64,000 nucleotides of DNA from Bradyrhizobium sp. 200 (GCF_023100945.1 NZ_CP064689.1:6740001-6804000), one strand, 5' to 3'; counted from the stretch's first letter, positions 48,377 through 58,841 are shown. Numbers and translations are program-made. The notes: generated by a model from the letters alone, not told the origin.

Positions 48377-49036
48377 TCAGTGAGATTGAGGAAGCGAGCG
48401 GATTGCAAATCCACGGCCGCGGATTGCTGGAATGAGGCGAGAGAGCGCCTTCAGGGTCTGGTCGCGCAGACCAGCGTGAGTGCCCCGTCCCAACTCGTCG
48501 GGAGGACATCCGTCGTGCAGGAGCACAATTGCACCTGGCCGGAGAGAGGCCAGCACCATCTCGACAATTGCGTCCACGCCAGGACGAGACCAGTCTCGCG
48601 GGTCGACCGACCAGTGCAGGGCAGCCAGTCCAGCCCTCGCTGACGAAGCGAGCACTTGTTCGGTCCACATGCCATACGGCGCACGGATGTGTCGCACCAA
48701 GGCCTGGGGGCACGCCATTCTGATGACGCTGCTCGCCGCTAGTATTTCAAATTGCACTTCGGCCGGTTTGCACCTGGATAGGTCCGCATGATTCATCGTG
48801 TGGTTTGCGACCTCGTGCCCTTCTGCGATCATTCGTTGGACTAGCTTCGGCTGATCTGCTGCGTAAGCGCCGATAACAAAGAACGTCGCCGGCATCCGCT
48901 GTTCCGCCAGCACGTCGAGGACATCCGATGTGCAAAGCGGATTAGGACCGTCGTCAAACGTCAAATAGACGCTGCGATCCTCGGCGGCCTCAGCGCACTC
49001 GCTACGCACTGCGGACAAGCAGTCGAGATATCTCAC
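48377..49036 (-). CDS. nodB: NodB, chitooligosaccharide deacetylase
   Basis: A 219-residue carbohydrate-esterase family 4 deacetylase. Motifs: LTFDDGPNP (catalytic Asp and metal ligand), NHTMNH (the metal-binding H-x3-H), [16 protein letters not shown] and VLLHDG. It removes the acetyl group at the non-reducing end so that NodA can add the acyl chain. GTG 49036 overlaps the nodA stop by four bases. Intact. Confidence 0.97.
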   Translation of the reverse strand: MRYLDCLSAVRSECAEAAEDRSVYLTFDDGPNPLCTSDVLDVLAEQRMPATFFVIGAYAADQPKLVQRMIAEGHEVANHTMNHADLSRCKPAEVQFEILAASSVIRMACPQALVRHIRAPYGMWTEQVLASSARAGLAALHWSVDPRDWSRPGVDAIVEMVLASLRPGAIVLLHDGCPPDELGRGTHAGLRDQTLKALSRLIPAIRGRGFAIRSLPQSH

Positions 49037-49665
49037 AGCTCTGGCCCGTTCCGATCAATCAACGTACCAGTCGGCCACTCGCTGATCGGCCGTCCAATTG
49101 GCAAAACCACAACGAGCACGTCTTCCGTGCGCGTGGGCGACAAGTTGGGATACACATCTGGGAGGGTTGACCGCACGCGAACGCCCGAGAGTACGGTGGC
49201 CAGACCGGGCCGCTCGAGCAGCCTTGTAAGATGTTCCTTCAGCACATGCCGAACCGCGCCGAAGCCGAATGGCACGCCAAGCTGCTGGAGTACTGGATAC
49301 ATCACGCGCATTGAGTGGCTGATTCCGAGTCCCTCAAGATCCGGACGTACACCGTACAATCCCAATTCGGCCACCAGTAGGTCGACCTCTCCGACTTTGA
49401 TGAAGCGCCGCAGTGCCCCGATGTGAGCAGCTACGCCGCGCGTGTCATAGCCAATGACACGGACCTCAGGCCTCGCGCCGGCCCAACTTCGACCGCCTTC
49501 GAACGGATTTGCATTAAACTCGCCGGTCGGTCCGTAGGTCTCCCGAAAGAACTCGGACAGTTCGATGTGGTCGGCGAGTCGTAACTCATTTTCCCAGCAC
49601 ACCCTCCACTGCACCTGAGAGCGCATTGAGAGACCTCTCGCTGAACTGGAAAGGACTATGTTCAT
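49033..49665 (-). CDS. nodA: NodA, Nod-factor N-acyltransferase
   Basis: A 210-residue NodA, recognised by [39 protein letters not shown] (in parts) and [19 protein letters not shown]. It transfers a fatty acyl chain to the amino-terminal glucosamine. The 210-residue form ([13 protein letters not shown] start) matches the Bradyrhizobium type; an internal ATG at 49629 would give the shorter form used in other rhizobia. Its 5' end overlaps the end of the response-regulator remnant. Intact. Confidence 0.97.
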   Translation of the reverse strand: MNIVLSSSARGLSMRSQVQWRVCWENELRLADHIELSEFFRETYGPTGEFNANPFEGGRSWAGARPEVRVIGYDTRGVAAHIGALRRFIKVGEVDLLVAELGLYGVRPDLEGLGISHSMRVMYPVLQQLGVPFGFGAVRHVLKEHLTRLLERPGLATVLSGVRVRSTLPDVYPNLSPTRTEDVLVVVLPIGRPISEWPTGTLIDRNGPEL

Positions 49666-50067
49666 GGCTGCCCCTGCGCACTGTCGGGTGTCTGAGAGTG
49701 GGGTTGTTGATGCATGCGAGCAGTTCGCGCTCGCTGAATGGCCTGCTCAGGTAACGGGACACGCTGGCACGTAGCGCGCGCGGCCGGTCGTCCCCAGGAC
49801 GGCCCGTGAGCAGAATGGTTGGGATCGCCCTTCCAGATGCGACCAGATGCTCGCGTCGCTCGACCGCGAGCATCCCCGTCTAACTGCATCTCCGCGATCA
49901 AGAAGGACGCTCTTAGAAAGCGACTGCATTTTTGGAACTTATCTGCGCTCTGGACCGGTTCTGGGATGTAACCAAGCGAAAAGAGCATGTCCGTCAACTC
50001 ATCACGGAAAGATCGATAAGCACTTGTGACGGAGATTAGGTCCAGCGCCCTTGGCACTCGCACCAAA
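49586..50067 (-). pseudogene. Degenerate response-regulator receiver gene at the nodY/nodK position
   Basis: The two frames together read like a FixJ/NodW-type receiver domain: SFRDELTDMLFSLGYIPEPV, then LIAEMQLDG, then (one base shifted at a GGGG run near 49870) IPTILLTGRPGDDRP, RALRAS and [15 protein letters not shown]. The N-terminal acidic pair is lost (VTSAYR instead of a DDD-type motif), and the phospho-acceptor Asp is Glu. No output domain follows. It is the first unit after the nod box, where nodY or nodK lies in other Bradyrhizobium; whether it is that gene I cannot say. Confidence 0.5.
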
Positions 50068-50483
50068 CCTACGAGGGACTTTCCCTGCAGTTTTGGCACA
50101 ATTTGACTGCGAGGGATGCGCGATCCATTTGGCCGAAGCGCAGACGTATTTGATGCCTGTATTCGACTCCGGTGTCTTCGAGAAGCTAAGACGGAGTCGA
50201 GCGCCGGTTCAGCAGCACGGAGGTAAGCTGCCGATATACTCAGAGTTGGGAAGACTATACGAAGGTTTATCGGCAGTCGGCGGCCATGCGAACTACGCGG
50301 CGCTTGTCGCATCGACCCATGGTGATGCGGCTTACGTATTCCGCCGAATCTCGCGGCAATGGCAGGGTTAAGTTGATGCTCAGCAAACACTTGAGTTCTC
50401 TTGGAGCCAGGGCAAAGATCGTTAATCAGCCTGGTTGCCTGAATTCGATTTGACTGACGTTTTTGCTATCCGTTATTCCGCAA

Positions 50484-50530
50484 AATTGGTAAAATCGATT
50501 GTTTTTATGTAACCCATTCACAGCATGGAT
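50484..50530 (-). promoter_or_regulatory. nod box (NodD-binding promoter) of the nod operon
   Basis: Read on the minus strand it starts ATCCATGCTGTGAATGGG and ends AAACAATCGATTTTACCAATT, a near-consensus 47-bp nod box. It drives the minus-strand nod operon. It also lies only 11 bases from the nodD1 start codon on the other strand, so NodD binding could affect nodD1 itself. The distance to nodA is about 820 bases. Confidence 0.92.
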
Positions 50531-50541
50531 AGCTCACGATC

Positions 50542-51486
50542 ATGCGCTTCAAAGGCCTCGACTTGAATCTCCTCGTCGCGCTCGACGCTCTGATGACCGA
50601 GCGTAATCTCACCGCTGCAGCGCGCAGCATCAACCTGAGCCAGCCAGCCATGAGCGCGGCAGTCGCCCGGCTCCGCGCCTATTTTCGTGATGAACTATTT
50701 ACGATGAGGGGCCGCGAACTTGTCCCAACACCTGGTGCGGAAGGGCTTGCCGTCCCAATTCGGGAGGCTCTGCTGCACATCCAGCTGTCGATTATTTCGC
50801 GGGATACGTTCAATCCAGCGCGATCGGATCGCCGCTTCAGGATCAGCCTTTCCGATTTCATGACAGTCGTGTTCTTCCGAAAGATCGTCGACCGTGTCGC
50901 GCGGGACGCTCCCGCCGTCCGCTTCGAATTCCTGCCTCTCTCGGACGACCCCGATCAGGCTCTTCGGCGCGGCGAGGTCGATTTTCTTATCTTACCAGAG
51001 TTGTTCATGTCGACCGTCCACCCTAAAGCGGCACTGTTCGAGGAGACGCTCGTGTGCGTGGGTTGCCGCACGAACAAGCAGCTATCACGGCAGCTTACAT
51101 TCGAGAGATACATGTCGATAGGGCACGTCGCGGCCACGTTCGGGCCGACGCAAAGGCCCTCCATCGAGGAATGGTTTTTGCTCGAACACGGTGTCAAGAG
51201 ACGCATTGAGGTCGCTGTGCAGGGCTTTAGCATGATCCCGCCTATACTATTGAACACCGGCCGTGTAGCAACGATGCCCGGAAGGCTTGCCAAGCATTTC
51301 GCAAAGACCACGCCTCTGCAGATAGTCGATCTTCCGCTGCCACTTCCCGCATTCACGGAGGCCCTCCAATGGCCTGCCCTTCACAATACTGATCCGGCAA
51401 GCATATGGATGCGGCAGATAATATTGGAGGAGGCGTCCCGCATGGCTTCTCCCCCAGAGGCCACGCGACGTCGCAGGCACTGCTAG
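50542..51486 (+). CDS. nodD1: NodD1, LysR-type flavonoid-responsive activator
   Basis: A 314-residue NodD. The N-terminal helix-turn-helix (about 18-50: [20 protein letters not shown]) is intact, followed by the effector domain. It starts [20 protein letters not shown], the standard NodD signature. It is divergent from the nod operon with the nod box between them, which is why it is named nodD1. Differences from nodD2 concentrate in the effector domain. Intact. Confidence 0.95.
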   Translation: MRFKGLDLNLLVALDALMTERNLTAAARSINLSQPAMSAAVARLRAYFRDELFTMRGRELVPTPGAEGLAVPIREALLHIQLSIISRDTFNPARSDRRFRISLSDFMTVVFFRKIVDRVARDAPAVRFEFLPLSDDPDQALRRGEVDFLILPELFMSTVHPKAALFEETLVCVGCRTNKQLSRQLTFERYMSIGHVAATFGPTQRPSIEEWFLLEHGVKRRIEVAVQGFSMIPPILLNTGRVATMPGRLAKHFAKTTPLQIVDLPLPLPAFTEALQWPALHNTDPASIWMRQIILEEASRMASPPEATRRRRHC

Positions 51487-51931
51487 TTTGCTCGCCGCGT
51501 CTGACCACCCGCTCTTCGCCAATCGAGATATATCTTTAGGGGCTTCAAGAGCAGCCGGCCCAGATAAGCTCCCTGCCTGCCAATCCCTCGGATGGCTAGC
51601 CCTGCAAGAGGACACGAACGCCCTCTATTGCACGAATGGGATTGCACAGTCGAACAGCCGCAGCCCGCGCCGAATTGCCATCAAGAACTCGATGCCAGGC
51701 ATCGACTCTGTCGTGTGGTCAAGCGATACAATCCTCCTGAACGCCGGGACCTTGAGCGTCCCGGCAACAGCCGTGAAGCGAAATGTTCTCAGAACTCGCC
51801 CAACGCGAACGAGATGATCATCGGCGATCGCGGCAGTCGGCATTTGGCATACCAGCATCATCGCAACTAATGCATTTCAATCAAGAGAAGACGCCCGCCT
51901 GCCAGGACACGATACCTAAACGACAAATCGC

Positions 51932-51962
51932 TTGAATCGCACGCTGCGTCAGGTTGTAAGCA
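51932..51962 (+). promoter_or_regulatory. NolA/MerR-type promoter repeat, copy 8 (class A)
   Basis: The -35 is TTGAAT, the spacer is 19 bp (CGCACGCTGCGTCAGGTTG) and the -10 is TAAGCA. A decayed nolA start follows. Confidence 0.6.
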
Positions 51963-51979
51963 GGGCTGGAGTTTCGACC

Positions 51980-52095
51980 ATGAGTCCAGCAACATCACGT
52001 AGCCGGCGATTGGCCATTGCAAAAGCGCTGAAGCCACCGGCGTAGCGGTAAGCACTAGCGTCGCTGTGATCGTGGAGGGTTTCCGAGCGAATGTT
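51980..52095 (+). pseudogene. nolA: nolA-like 5' remnant between nodD1 and nodD2
   Basis: Bases align with the first ~100 bases of nolA (ATGAGTCCAGCAACATCACG versus ATGACCAAAGCTACACCACG, then GGCGATTGGCCATTG and GCCACCGGCGTAGCGGTA), with indels and stops. It is dead. It shows that nolA copies once flanked nodD2 on both sides. Confidence 0.55.
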
Positions 52096-52328
52096 ACCGT
52101 GATGGCGTACTTCAAAACTAGGAGCGATTTCCACGCCCGGTCAGCTCTCCTTCGCGCGGACCGACGTGCTTCCGATCGAGTACGAGATCTGGGGCGCTAT
52201 AATTTTGGGAATGGCTGGGCCCGATAGCGATCCCTGATGGCCAGCAGATTCCGTTGCGGACCTCGGGTCTTGGCGAGGAGAGTGAAACTGTCACAGGAGT
52301 CGCCGCCGCTTTCAACAGAGTAACAGAC

Positions 52329-53273
52329 ATGCGTTTTGAAGGCCTTGATCTAAATCTTCTCGTCGCGCTCGATGCTTTGATGACCGAGCGCAACCTTACC
52401 GCGGCGGCACGCAGCATCAACTTGAGCCAGCCGGCCATGAGCGCGGCCGTCGCCCGACTGCGCGCCTATTTCCGCGATGAGCTATTTACGATGAGGGGCC
52501 GCGAACTTGTCCCAACAGTGCGTGCGGAAGAGCTGGCCGCCCCAATTCGCGAGGCTCTCTTGCACATCCGGCGCTCCATTATTTCGCGGGATACGTTCAA
52601 CCCAGCGCGTTCGAATCGCCGTTTCAGGATCATCCTTTCCGACTTCATGACAGTCGTGTTTTTTCCGAGAATCGTGAACCGTACCGCCCGGGAAGCTCCC
52701 GGCGTCAGTTTCGAACTGCTGCCACTCGCCGATGAGCCGGACGAGCCTCTCCGGCGCGGTGAAGTCGATTTTCTTATCTTACCAAAATTGTTCATGTCGA
52801 ACGAGCATCCTAAAGCGACACTGTTCGAAGAGACACTTGTGTGTGTAGGCTGCTGTTCCAACAAGCAGCTGCCAAGGCAGCTTACATTCGAGAGATACAT
52901 GTCGATGGGGCACGTTGCGGTCCGGTTCGGGCTGACGCGAAAGTCCTCGATCGAGGAATGTTTCTTGCTCGAACATGGTCTCAAGAGACGTATCGAGGTC
53001 GTTGTGCAGGGCTTTAGCATGATCCCGCCTATGCTATTAGACACCGGCCGCATAGGGACAATGCCACGAAGGCTGGTTGAGCATTTCGAAGAAACGACGC
53101 ATCTGCGGATCATTCAACTTCCACTATCACTTCCCGCATTCACTGAGGCCGTACAATGGCCTGCCTTTCACAACAGCGATCCGGCAAGCATCTGGATGCG
53201 CGAGATATTATTGCAGGAGGCTTCCCGAATGGCTTCTGCGCGTGAGACCACGCAAATGTCCACCCGTTCTTGA
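52329..53273 (+). CDS. nodD2: NodD2, LysR-type regulator
   Basis: A 314-residue paralogue of NodD1, beginning [20 protein letters not shown]. The helix-turn-helix is identical to NodD1; the differences lie mainly in the effector half (for example [20 protein letters not shown]). I chose ATG 52329, which aligns with nodD1; a longer frame starts at 52254. In B. japonicum NodD2 represses nod genes and is itself raised by NolA, which fits the nolA gene 1.7 kb downstream. No nod box precedes it. Intact. Confidence 0.95.
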   Translation: MRFEGLDLNLLVALDALMTERNLTAAARSINLSQPAMSAAVARLRAYFRDELFTMRGRELVPTVRAEELAAPIREALLHIRRSIISRDTFNPARSNRRFRIILSDFMTVVFFPRIVNRTAREAPGVSFELLPLADEPDEPLRRGEVDFLILPKLFMSNEHPKATLFEETLVCVGCCSNKQLPRQLTFERYMSMGHVAVRFGLTRKSSIEECFLLEHGLKRRIEVVVQGFSMIPPMLLDTGRIGTMPRRLVEHFEETTHLRIIQLPLSLPAFTEAVQWPAFHNSDPASIWMREILLQEASRMASARETTQMSTRS

Positions 53274-54094
53274 AATTTAGGCAGAACGTCTCATCACCTG
53301 CTCTTCACATCAATCAGGATCTAGATCCTTAGTGCGAACTGGCCCTCATTTTTCGTAAGCGCGACCCACTAAGTACGTTTACGTGACGGCTTTCTCGCTT
53401 CACCTGAATGGGCGACAATTTGCGGCGCGCGCACGGATCCCCCGCCCAAGCGGTTCGCAATGTTATCGATTCAATGATAGCAGCATTGGTCCTTTGTCAA
53501 CACGCTGCGTCCTGGATAGCGTATTTGGATACTCGGCGACTCTACACGGGCGACGATGAGCCAGCATCGCATCGGTCTATTAGTGGCGCTGCGAGGATGA
53601 TCGCCTGCTGGCGGGTCACTCCCGCGGGTCGCGATGCGCATCGTTATCGCTATAATTTATACTTCGAGGACTTCGAGTAGCGCATCACCTGTAACGCGAG
53701 CATGTCGGACAGCCCGTCGCCACTCGATCGCTTACCCTATCGTCGTTCTTCTCAGCCTCGGCTGCCGATCAACACACGCATTCGGCTTTCCGCATTTCTT
53801 GCAACCATCCCTCAGGATCTGCGTCCCTGCGAATGTGAGACTTCGTACTCTTCACCCGGCCAATCCGCCTGCATATAGAGACCACTTGGCTGGGCTATTC
53901 TTTAGAGAAAGTGGTCCGATATCGCCTCTGCGATTCAAGTCAAAGCACAGCGCGACCGTGTTGCAAAACTGCATCACTTGAATGCGAATTGCATTTCGTC
54001 GATGTACGTCGCCGGTTTGTCTCCATTTGACTCTACCGCACCAAACAACTGGACGATGTGCGCCCACTTGGCGCGATTATAAATAAGGAGCCGA
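53274..54094. other. Non-coding stretch between nodD2 and the small ORF
   Basis: No supported gene. Frames at 53408-53680 and 53634-53981 lack ribosome binding sites and motifs. Confidence 0.4.
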
Positions 54095-54307
54095 ATGTTG
54101 CAGCAATACAGTGGCGTCTACGATCCGGAAGAACTCTCGGCCTTGGGAAAGATTCTTGATGAAGCATTCGCGGCGTTACCGGCATCCATGCAAACACCTG
54201 AGAATCGAACGGAACTCGCCAAGCTTGTTCTCGCTCGTGAAGCCACAAGCGAGAGCGAGTTGGCAACCCTGAGGAATTTGATGGACGCCGTTGCATCTGC
54301 CGCTTGA
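54095..54307 (+). CDS. Small hypothetical protein upstream of nolA
   Basis: A 70-residue protein (YDPEELSALGKILDEAFAAL, then ENRTELAKLVLAREATS and LRNLMDAVA) with a good ribosome binding site (AAGGAG). Amphipathic helices predominate. The same sequence, broken, recurs at 54660-54862, and each copy is followed by a nolA-type promoter, so this ORF and nolA form a repeated unit. Function unknown. Confidence 0.6.
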   Translation: MLQQYSGVYDPEELSALGKILDEAFAALPASMQTPENRTELAKLVLAREATSESELATLRNLMDAVASAA

Positions 54308-54382
54308 TCAATTGGCACTCTGAGGAGAGTCACGTTGCTTGCGGCGGCAATGGACGTCGGTTCACTAGACCCTTGAAATGTC

Positions 54383-54413
54383 TTGACTCTTACGCGACGT
54401 CAGGTTGTAGCCT
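54383..54413 (+). promoter_or_regulatory. NolA/MerR-type promoter repeat, copy 9 (class A)
   Basis: The -35 is TTGACT, the spacer is 19 bp (CTTACGCGACGTCAGGTTG) and the -10 is TAGCCT. It is followed by a broken nolA copy. Confidence 0.6.
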
Positions 54414-54428
54414 CGCAGACCGGGAAAC

Positions 54429-54655
54429 ATGACAAAAGCTACATCACGAACGCGTCGACGAGCATTGGCGAACTTGCGGAGGCTGCCGGCATAACGGTAC
54501 GCATCCTGCATCACTGGAAGCACACAGGCCATTAGGTGCGTCGGAGCGGACCAACGGCGCTCAGCGGATGTACGACCGTGAGGGCGTAGAACGAGTATAT
54601 CAAATTCGATCGCTGCATGAGCTTGGCTTCGCCCCTTCACTAGCGGAGCCAAAAC
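54429..54655 (+). pseudogene. nolA: Broken nolA copy in tandem with nolA
   Basis: It starts ATGACAAAAGCTACATCACG like nolA, then loses the frame near codon 12. Matching pieces continue in other frames through the helix-turn-helix region (GCATTGGCGAACTTGCGGAG) up to about 54650. It is a tandem duplicate of the intact gene 0.55 kb downstream. Confidence 0.75.
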
Positions 54656-54659
54656 GTTG

Positions 54660-54862
54660 CGGCGATGCAGTGGTTTGTACGAGCGGAAGGGCCTCTCGAT
54701 CTTAGGAAACATTCTGATGAAATATTCGCGACGTTACCGGTCTTGATACGAATGAGCGAAGAATGGTACGGCACTCGCCAACATCAAGCGCAGCAGCCAG
54801 CGAAGCCGAATTGACGTTCCTGATGATCTTGATGGTCACCATCGCATCACCGCTTAATCAAT
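54660..54862 (+). pseudogene. Broken copy of the small ORF at 54095
   Basis: Bases match 54095-54307 with indels (GATCTTAGGAAACATTCTGA versus CCTTGGGAAAGATTCTTGA), so the small-ORF plus nolA unit is present twice in tandem. Confidence 0.6.
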
Positions 54863-54931
54863 CGGCGATATGAGCAAAGTCACCTTGCTTGCGCTCGAAT
54901 GGAAGACGGTTCAGCTAGATCATTCAAATAG

Positions 54932-54962
54932 CTTGAATCTCACGCAATGTCAGGTTGTAGGC
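54932..54962 (+). promoter_or_regulatory. nolA promoter (MerR type), copy 10
   Basis: The -35 is TTGAAT, the spacer is 19 bp (CTCACGCAATGTCAGGTTG) and the -10 is TAGGCT. It ends 16 bases before the nolA ATG. MerR-family regulators typically bind such spacers and control their own gene, so self-regulation by NolA is likely. Confidence 0.75.
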
Positions 54963-54978
54963 TTGGAAACTGAGAAAC

Positions 54979-55680
54979 ATGACCAAAGCTACACCACGAA
55001 GGCGTCGATGGCGCATTGGCGAACTTGCAGAGGCTACCGGCGTAACGGTACGCACTCTGCATCACTACGAGCACATAGGGCTATTAAGTGCGGCGGAGCG
55101 CACCGATGGTGGCCACCGAATGTACGACCGCGACAGTGTACAACGAGTGAACCAAATTCTAGCACTGCGTGAGCTTAGCTTCTCACTTGAGGAGATCCGC
55201 GGAGCCATGGAAGGCAGCTCTTCGCTTACCGACCTGTTGCGCAACCACTTGGAGCGCATCGAAGTTCAAGTCGAACGTACGACCCTGTTGCGAGATCGTT
55301 TACGTAACATGACCACGGATGACGAAGTACATGTCAGTGTGGATGAGCTACCTGCGACGTTAGATGCAATGTCGCGGGTTGAGAAACGCGCTCAAACGCC
55401 CCGATGCAGATGCGCCTCAGACCCAAATCGAGAGGAGCGGTGGCAACGGATCCACAAGGAGTTGCGCGATTGTATGATTAGAGGCGAGCATCCTTGCAGC
55501 GAACGGGTCACTGCTGTGGCCCTTCAAGCGCGCTCGCTAATCACCGAAGTCGCAGGAGCGGAATCAACAGCTTCAACGATACTGAAAGTTCTTGCGCGAT
55601 TGAGCGCACCTCGCAATTTGGCTGGCTGGGATCCCGGACTAATGCAGTATCTCGATCTTGCACTTGCCGCCTTACAGTGA
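54979..55680 (+). CDS. nolA: NolA, MerR-family nodulation regulator
   Basis: A 233-residue NolA. The N-terminal MerR helix-turn-helix (about 10-35: RIGELAEATGVTVRTLHHYE) is followed by the wing (GGHRMYDRDSVQRV) and a coiled-coil helix. The C-terminal domain of unknown ligand follows (with a Cys pair in RCRCAS). In B. japonicum NolA limits nodulation on certain hosts and acts through NodD2, and three protein forms arise from alternative starts. Internal ATG codons are present here as well. Intact, and the only full copy among at least five loci. Confidence 0.93.
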   Translation: MTKATPRRRRWRIGELAEATGVTVRTLHHYEHIGLLSAAERTDGGHRMYDRDSVQRVNQILALRELSFSLEEIRGAMEGSSSLTDLLRNHLERIEVQVERTTLLRDRLRNMTTDDEVHVSVDELPATLDAMSRVEKRAQTPRCRCASDPNREERWQRIHKELRDCMIRGEHPCSERVTAVALQARSLITEVAGAESTASTILKVLARLSAPRNLAGWDPGLMQYLDLALAALQ

Positions 55681-56311
55681 TTAGCCGTGCTGGCACTCGC
55701 GCCTAATCCGTGCGCGGCTGCCGTTTGCGTTCAGCCAGCGCGCTTCGGAACCTGTCGGATCTCAATTGAGCAGCCGATTTAGATCTCGATTAGCCGGTCA
55801 TGCGCTTCGAGCCACGAGCGGCCTTAAGGCAAATGTAGAACCAACGTCCGATCTACACAGCAATCTGACAGGCCCCTATGGCGGCGCCGGTCGGCTTGCA
55901 AGTACCTCCGGCCTCTGAAGTCTGATGCTCGAAGCCGTCGTCCCAAGCGATTCCCAAGCCAATGGCGCGAGCAGCACCAAGTGCGGAGAGTGAAATGTAC
56001 CTTGTGACCAGGCACGATCCTGCCTCGGGGGTGAGACGTCCTGACCACTGGTGAGCCCGAGCAGCTTGCTCAACACCTGACCGCTCGGACTTGGCAACTC
56101 GAAACGAGCCTGGGTCGGTGTTCCGAGTTGAAAGATCCTTCTGCATACATCTTTCGTAATTCCGAGCGAAATCTCCAACGGTGGCGAGCAAACGTCCCCT
56201 TCTGGTTCGTGCCAGATGCTTTGAGGCATGCGCTGCATTTTCTCAAGTTTTCCTCGTCTGCTTCTGGGGCCTGCCAGTTTGGCCATATTCATCCAAGAGC
56301 CTTTGAGGGGG
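55681..56311. other. Non-coding stretch before the IS66 element
   Basis: No supported gene. Minus-strand frames in 55853-56300 contain protein-like pieces (GRLTPEAGSCLVTRYISL and WDDGFEHQTSEAGGTC) in one frame but no recognisable family or start; they may be a remnant. Confidence 0.35.
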
Positions 56312-56396
56312 CTTGAAACGTACGCATACGACGAAGACCGCCTGATTGACGCATGCGCGCGGGCACGGCGAGTTCTATGATGGCGATGTGTGAAGG

Positions 56397-58049
56397 TCAG
56401 GCGGCTTGCTGATCGGTGGGGTTGTCGGCTTGGCGCAGGAGCTTCCATTCCCAGGGCAGCAGCTCGTGCAGACGCGATGCGGGAAGATCGGCGATACGGG
56501 CGAGGATGTCGGCGAGCCAGGCTTTGGGATCGACGTCGTTCAGGCGACAGGTCGTGATCATCGTCAGCATGATGGCGGCGCGGTTAGCGCCACGCAGACT
56601 GCCGGCGAAGGTCCAGTTGCGCCTTCCCAAGGCGATGCCGCGCAACGCTCTTTCGGCGGCGTTGTTGCTGAGGCAGATCCTGCCATCGTCGAGGAAGCGG
56701 GCAAAGTCGGCCCAGCGCCTGAGCATGTAGTTCATGGGCTTCAGGACCTCGGAGGAGCGCGATAGGGTTTCTCGCTCGCGGAGCAGCCAGGCGTGCATGT
56801 CGTCGAGCAGCGGCTTGCTTCTCTCCTGGCGCACGGCACGCCGCTCGTCGGCACTGCGGCCGTTGATGGCGCGCTCGATCTCGAACAGGGCGTCCAGACG
56901 CCTGACCGCCTCCAGCGCGATCGGGGAGACCGGTTTGGCTTTCTGTCCGTCCCGGGCGGTTTTCTCGATATCGGCCAGCTCGAAGAAGCCCCGCCGCGCA
57001 TGGGCGAAGCAAAATGCCGGCGTGATCGGCAACACCTTCTTCTGCGGGTCGAACAGCGGCTCGAAGCCATTGTAGCAGTCGGCTTGCAGGATGCCGGTGA
57101 AGGCCGCCAGATGCTTCTGCGGATGCTCACCTCGTCGGTCGCTCGAGGCGTAATAGACCGCCGCCGGCGGCGCAGGCCCACCGTAGGGCCGGTCATCCCG
57201 CACATAGGTCCAGATTCGCCCGGTCGTGCACTTGCCCTTGGCCAGGATACGGATGGTGGTGTCGTCGCCATGAAGGCGCTCGGCCGCGAGCACATGACGC
57301 TCGATCAGCTGGAACAGCGGCATGACGGCGAAGGTTCCGTGGCCGACCTGGTCGGCCAGCGTCGATAGCGGCAAATCGACCCTCTCAGCCTTGAAGCGCA
57401 CGCTCTGGCGATTGAGCGGGATATGCATGCCGAACTTGTCGAACAGGATCGTCGCCAGCAATTGCGGACCGATGAAGCCGCGCGGCGTGGCATGGAACGG
57501 TGCCGGCGGCTGGCTGATCTTCTCGCAATCGCGGCAGGTGAACTTTTCCCGCACCGTCTCGATCAGTTTGAACCGGCGCGGGATCTCCTCCAGCGTCTCG
57601 GTCACATCCTCGCCCAGCTTCGCCAGGCGCGATCCGCCGCAGCATGCACAGCTCGTCGGGGCCTCGATGACGACGCGCTCGCGTTCGATGTCGTCCGGCC
57701 ACGGCTTGCGCACCGGCCGCTTGCGTGTGAAGGCGCGCACGGCCTGGGTTTTCGCCGCGGCGGTACGTGCGGCAAGCTCATCCTCGCTCGCCGTGGTGAC
57801 GAGTTCTTCGAGCTCCAATTCCAATTGCTCGATCAGCCGCGCCGTGCGCTCGGAACGCTGCCCGTACAGTTCGCGCTTGAGCTTCTCGATCCGCAGCTCG
57901 AGGTGCGCGATCAGCGCCTCGTTGGCCGACAGCTCGGCCCGCGCACTGGCAGCTACCGCCTCGGCTTGCAGCCGCGCCTCACGCTCGGCCTGCAGCGCCG
58001 CCAGGGCACTCGCGAGGTCCGATGGAAGGTCGTCCGGCTTCGATATCAT
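56397..58049 (-). CDS. tnpC: IS66 transposase TnpC
   Basis: A 550-residue DDE transposase. Order: N-terminal leucine-zipper-like coiled coil (about 20-90), zinc-binding region with CACCGGS and CRDCEK (about 135-180), then the catalytic core with HGDDTTIRIL, LQADCYNGFEPLF and SNNAAERALRGIALGRRNW (Asp, Asp, Glu), and a C-terminal IS66 domain. Intact. Downstream of tnpA and tnpB in the usual IS66 order. Confidence 0.95.
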   Translation of the reverse strand: MISKPDDLPSDLASALAALQAEREARLQAEAVAASARAELSANEALIAHLELRIEKLKRELYGQRSERTARLIEQLELELEELVTTASEDELAARTAAAKTQAVRAFTRKRPVRKPWPDDIERERVVIEAPTSCACCGGSRLAKLGEDVTETLEEIPRRFKLIETVREKFTCRDCEKISQPPAPFHATPRGFIGPQLLATILFDKFGMHIPLNRQSVRFKAERVDLPLSTLADQVGHGTFAVMPLFQLIERHVLAAERLHGDDTTIRILAKGKCTTGRIWTYVRDDRPYGGPAPPAAVYYASSDRRGEHPQKHLAAFTGILQADCYNGFEPLFDPQKKVLPITPAFCFAHARRGFFELADIEKTARDGQKAKPVSPIALEAVRRLDALFEIERAINGRSADERRAVRQERSKPLLDDMHAWLLRERETLSRSSEVLKPMNYMLRRWADFARFLDDGRICLSNNAAERALRGIALGRRNWTFAGSLRGANRAAIMLTMITTCRLNDVDPKAWLADILARIADLPASRLHELLPWEWKLLRQADNPTDQQAA

Positions 58050-58095
58050 GAAGCCATTGAATCAGATCACGTTGCAGATTCAAACCGTAAAACGG

Positions 58096-58443
58096 CTATC
58101 CGACCCGCGTTGGTCGCAGCGCTTCTTGCGGGTTGCGCCAATCGATTCCGGACAACAGATAGCTCATCTGCGCCGGTGAGATCGTCACTGCTTCGCCCGC
58201 AACCGATGGCCAGATGAACCTTCCTCTCTCGAGTCTTTTGGTGAACAGGCATGCCCCCTGGCCATCGTGCCAGATCACCTTCACAAGATCGCTTCGGCGA
58301 CCGCGGAACACGAACAGATGACCGCTGAGCGGGTCCTTGCGCAGCACCTCCTGAACTTGGAGTGCCAACGACGGAAAGCCTCGGCGCATGTCCGTGTAGC
58401 CTGTCGCCAGCCACACTCGCGCGCCCGTCGGAACCGGGATCAT
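58096..58443 (-). CDS. tnpB: IS66 accessory protein TnpB
   Basis: A 115-residue IS66 Orf2 ([20 protein letters not shown], then [20 protein letters not shown] and [12 protein letters not shown]), the typical length and motif set. The ATG at 58443 overlaps the tnpA stop. Required for transposition in related elements. Confidence 0.95.
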   Translation of the reverse strand: MIPVPTGARVWLATGYTDMRRGFPSLALQVQEVLRKDPLSGHLFVFRGRRSDLVKVIWHDGQGACLFTKRLERGRFIWPSVAGEAVTISPAQMSYLLSGIDWRNPQEALRPTRVG

Positions 58444-58841
58444 CGGCGTACCAGAGCATCGAGAACGCGACATAGCGCGTCTCCATCAACGTCGCCATCG
58501 ACCCGGATGCGGTGCCCGCTACCAAGATCAATCTCGATGATGCCCTGGCTCTTCCGTCGACGCGCCGCCGTCGTCGTCAATGGCGCTTCGGCCACCTCCC
58601 GCGGCGGCGCAGACGGCCCAATCTCGACCGGCACGAACGGCGCTGTACTCGCTTCACCATGCTTGCAAAGCTCTTTGCGCCACCTGAACAGCTGGCTCAC
58701 ATGAAGGCCGGCCATGCGAGCCACCTCGGAAACACCGGCTCCGGGCTCGAGCGATGCTGCAACAAGCCGTTCCTTCTCATCCTGCGACCACCGGCGCCGC
58801 CGCTCGACCGATGTGATAACCTCTGCCCGCGAAATCGTCAT
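58440..58841 (-). CDS. tnpA: IS66 accessory protein TnpA
   Basis: A 133-residue IS66 Orf1 with an N-terminal helix-turn-helix ([40 protein letters not shown]). I chose ATG 58841 ([11 protein letters not shown]); the upstream extension runs into the terminal repeat region. Confidence 0.9.
   Translation of the reverse strand: MTISRAEVITSVERRRRWSQDEKERLVAASLEPGAGVSEVARMAGLHVSQLFRWRKELCKHGEASTAPFVPVEIGPSAPPREVAEAPLTTTAARRRKSQGIIEIDLGSGHRIRVDGDVDGDALCRVLDALVRR

Noticed and set aside
50051..50371. Plus-strand frame between the nod box and the receiver remnant
   Set aside because: It runs opposite to the nod operon leader, has no ribosome binding site and no recognisable family; it is most likely a chance open frame.
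56406..58704. Long plus-strand frames across IS66
   Set aside because: Antisense shadows of the intact tnpC, tnpB and tnpA genes.
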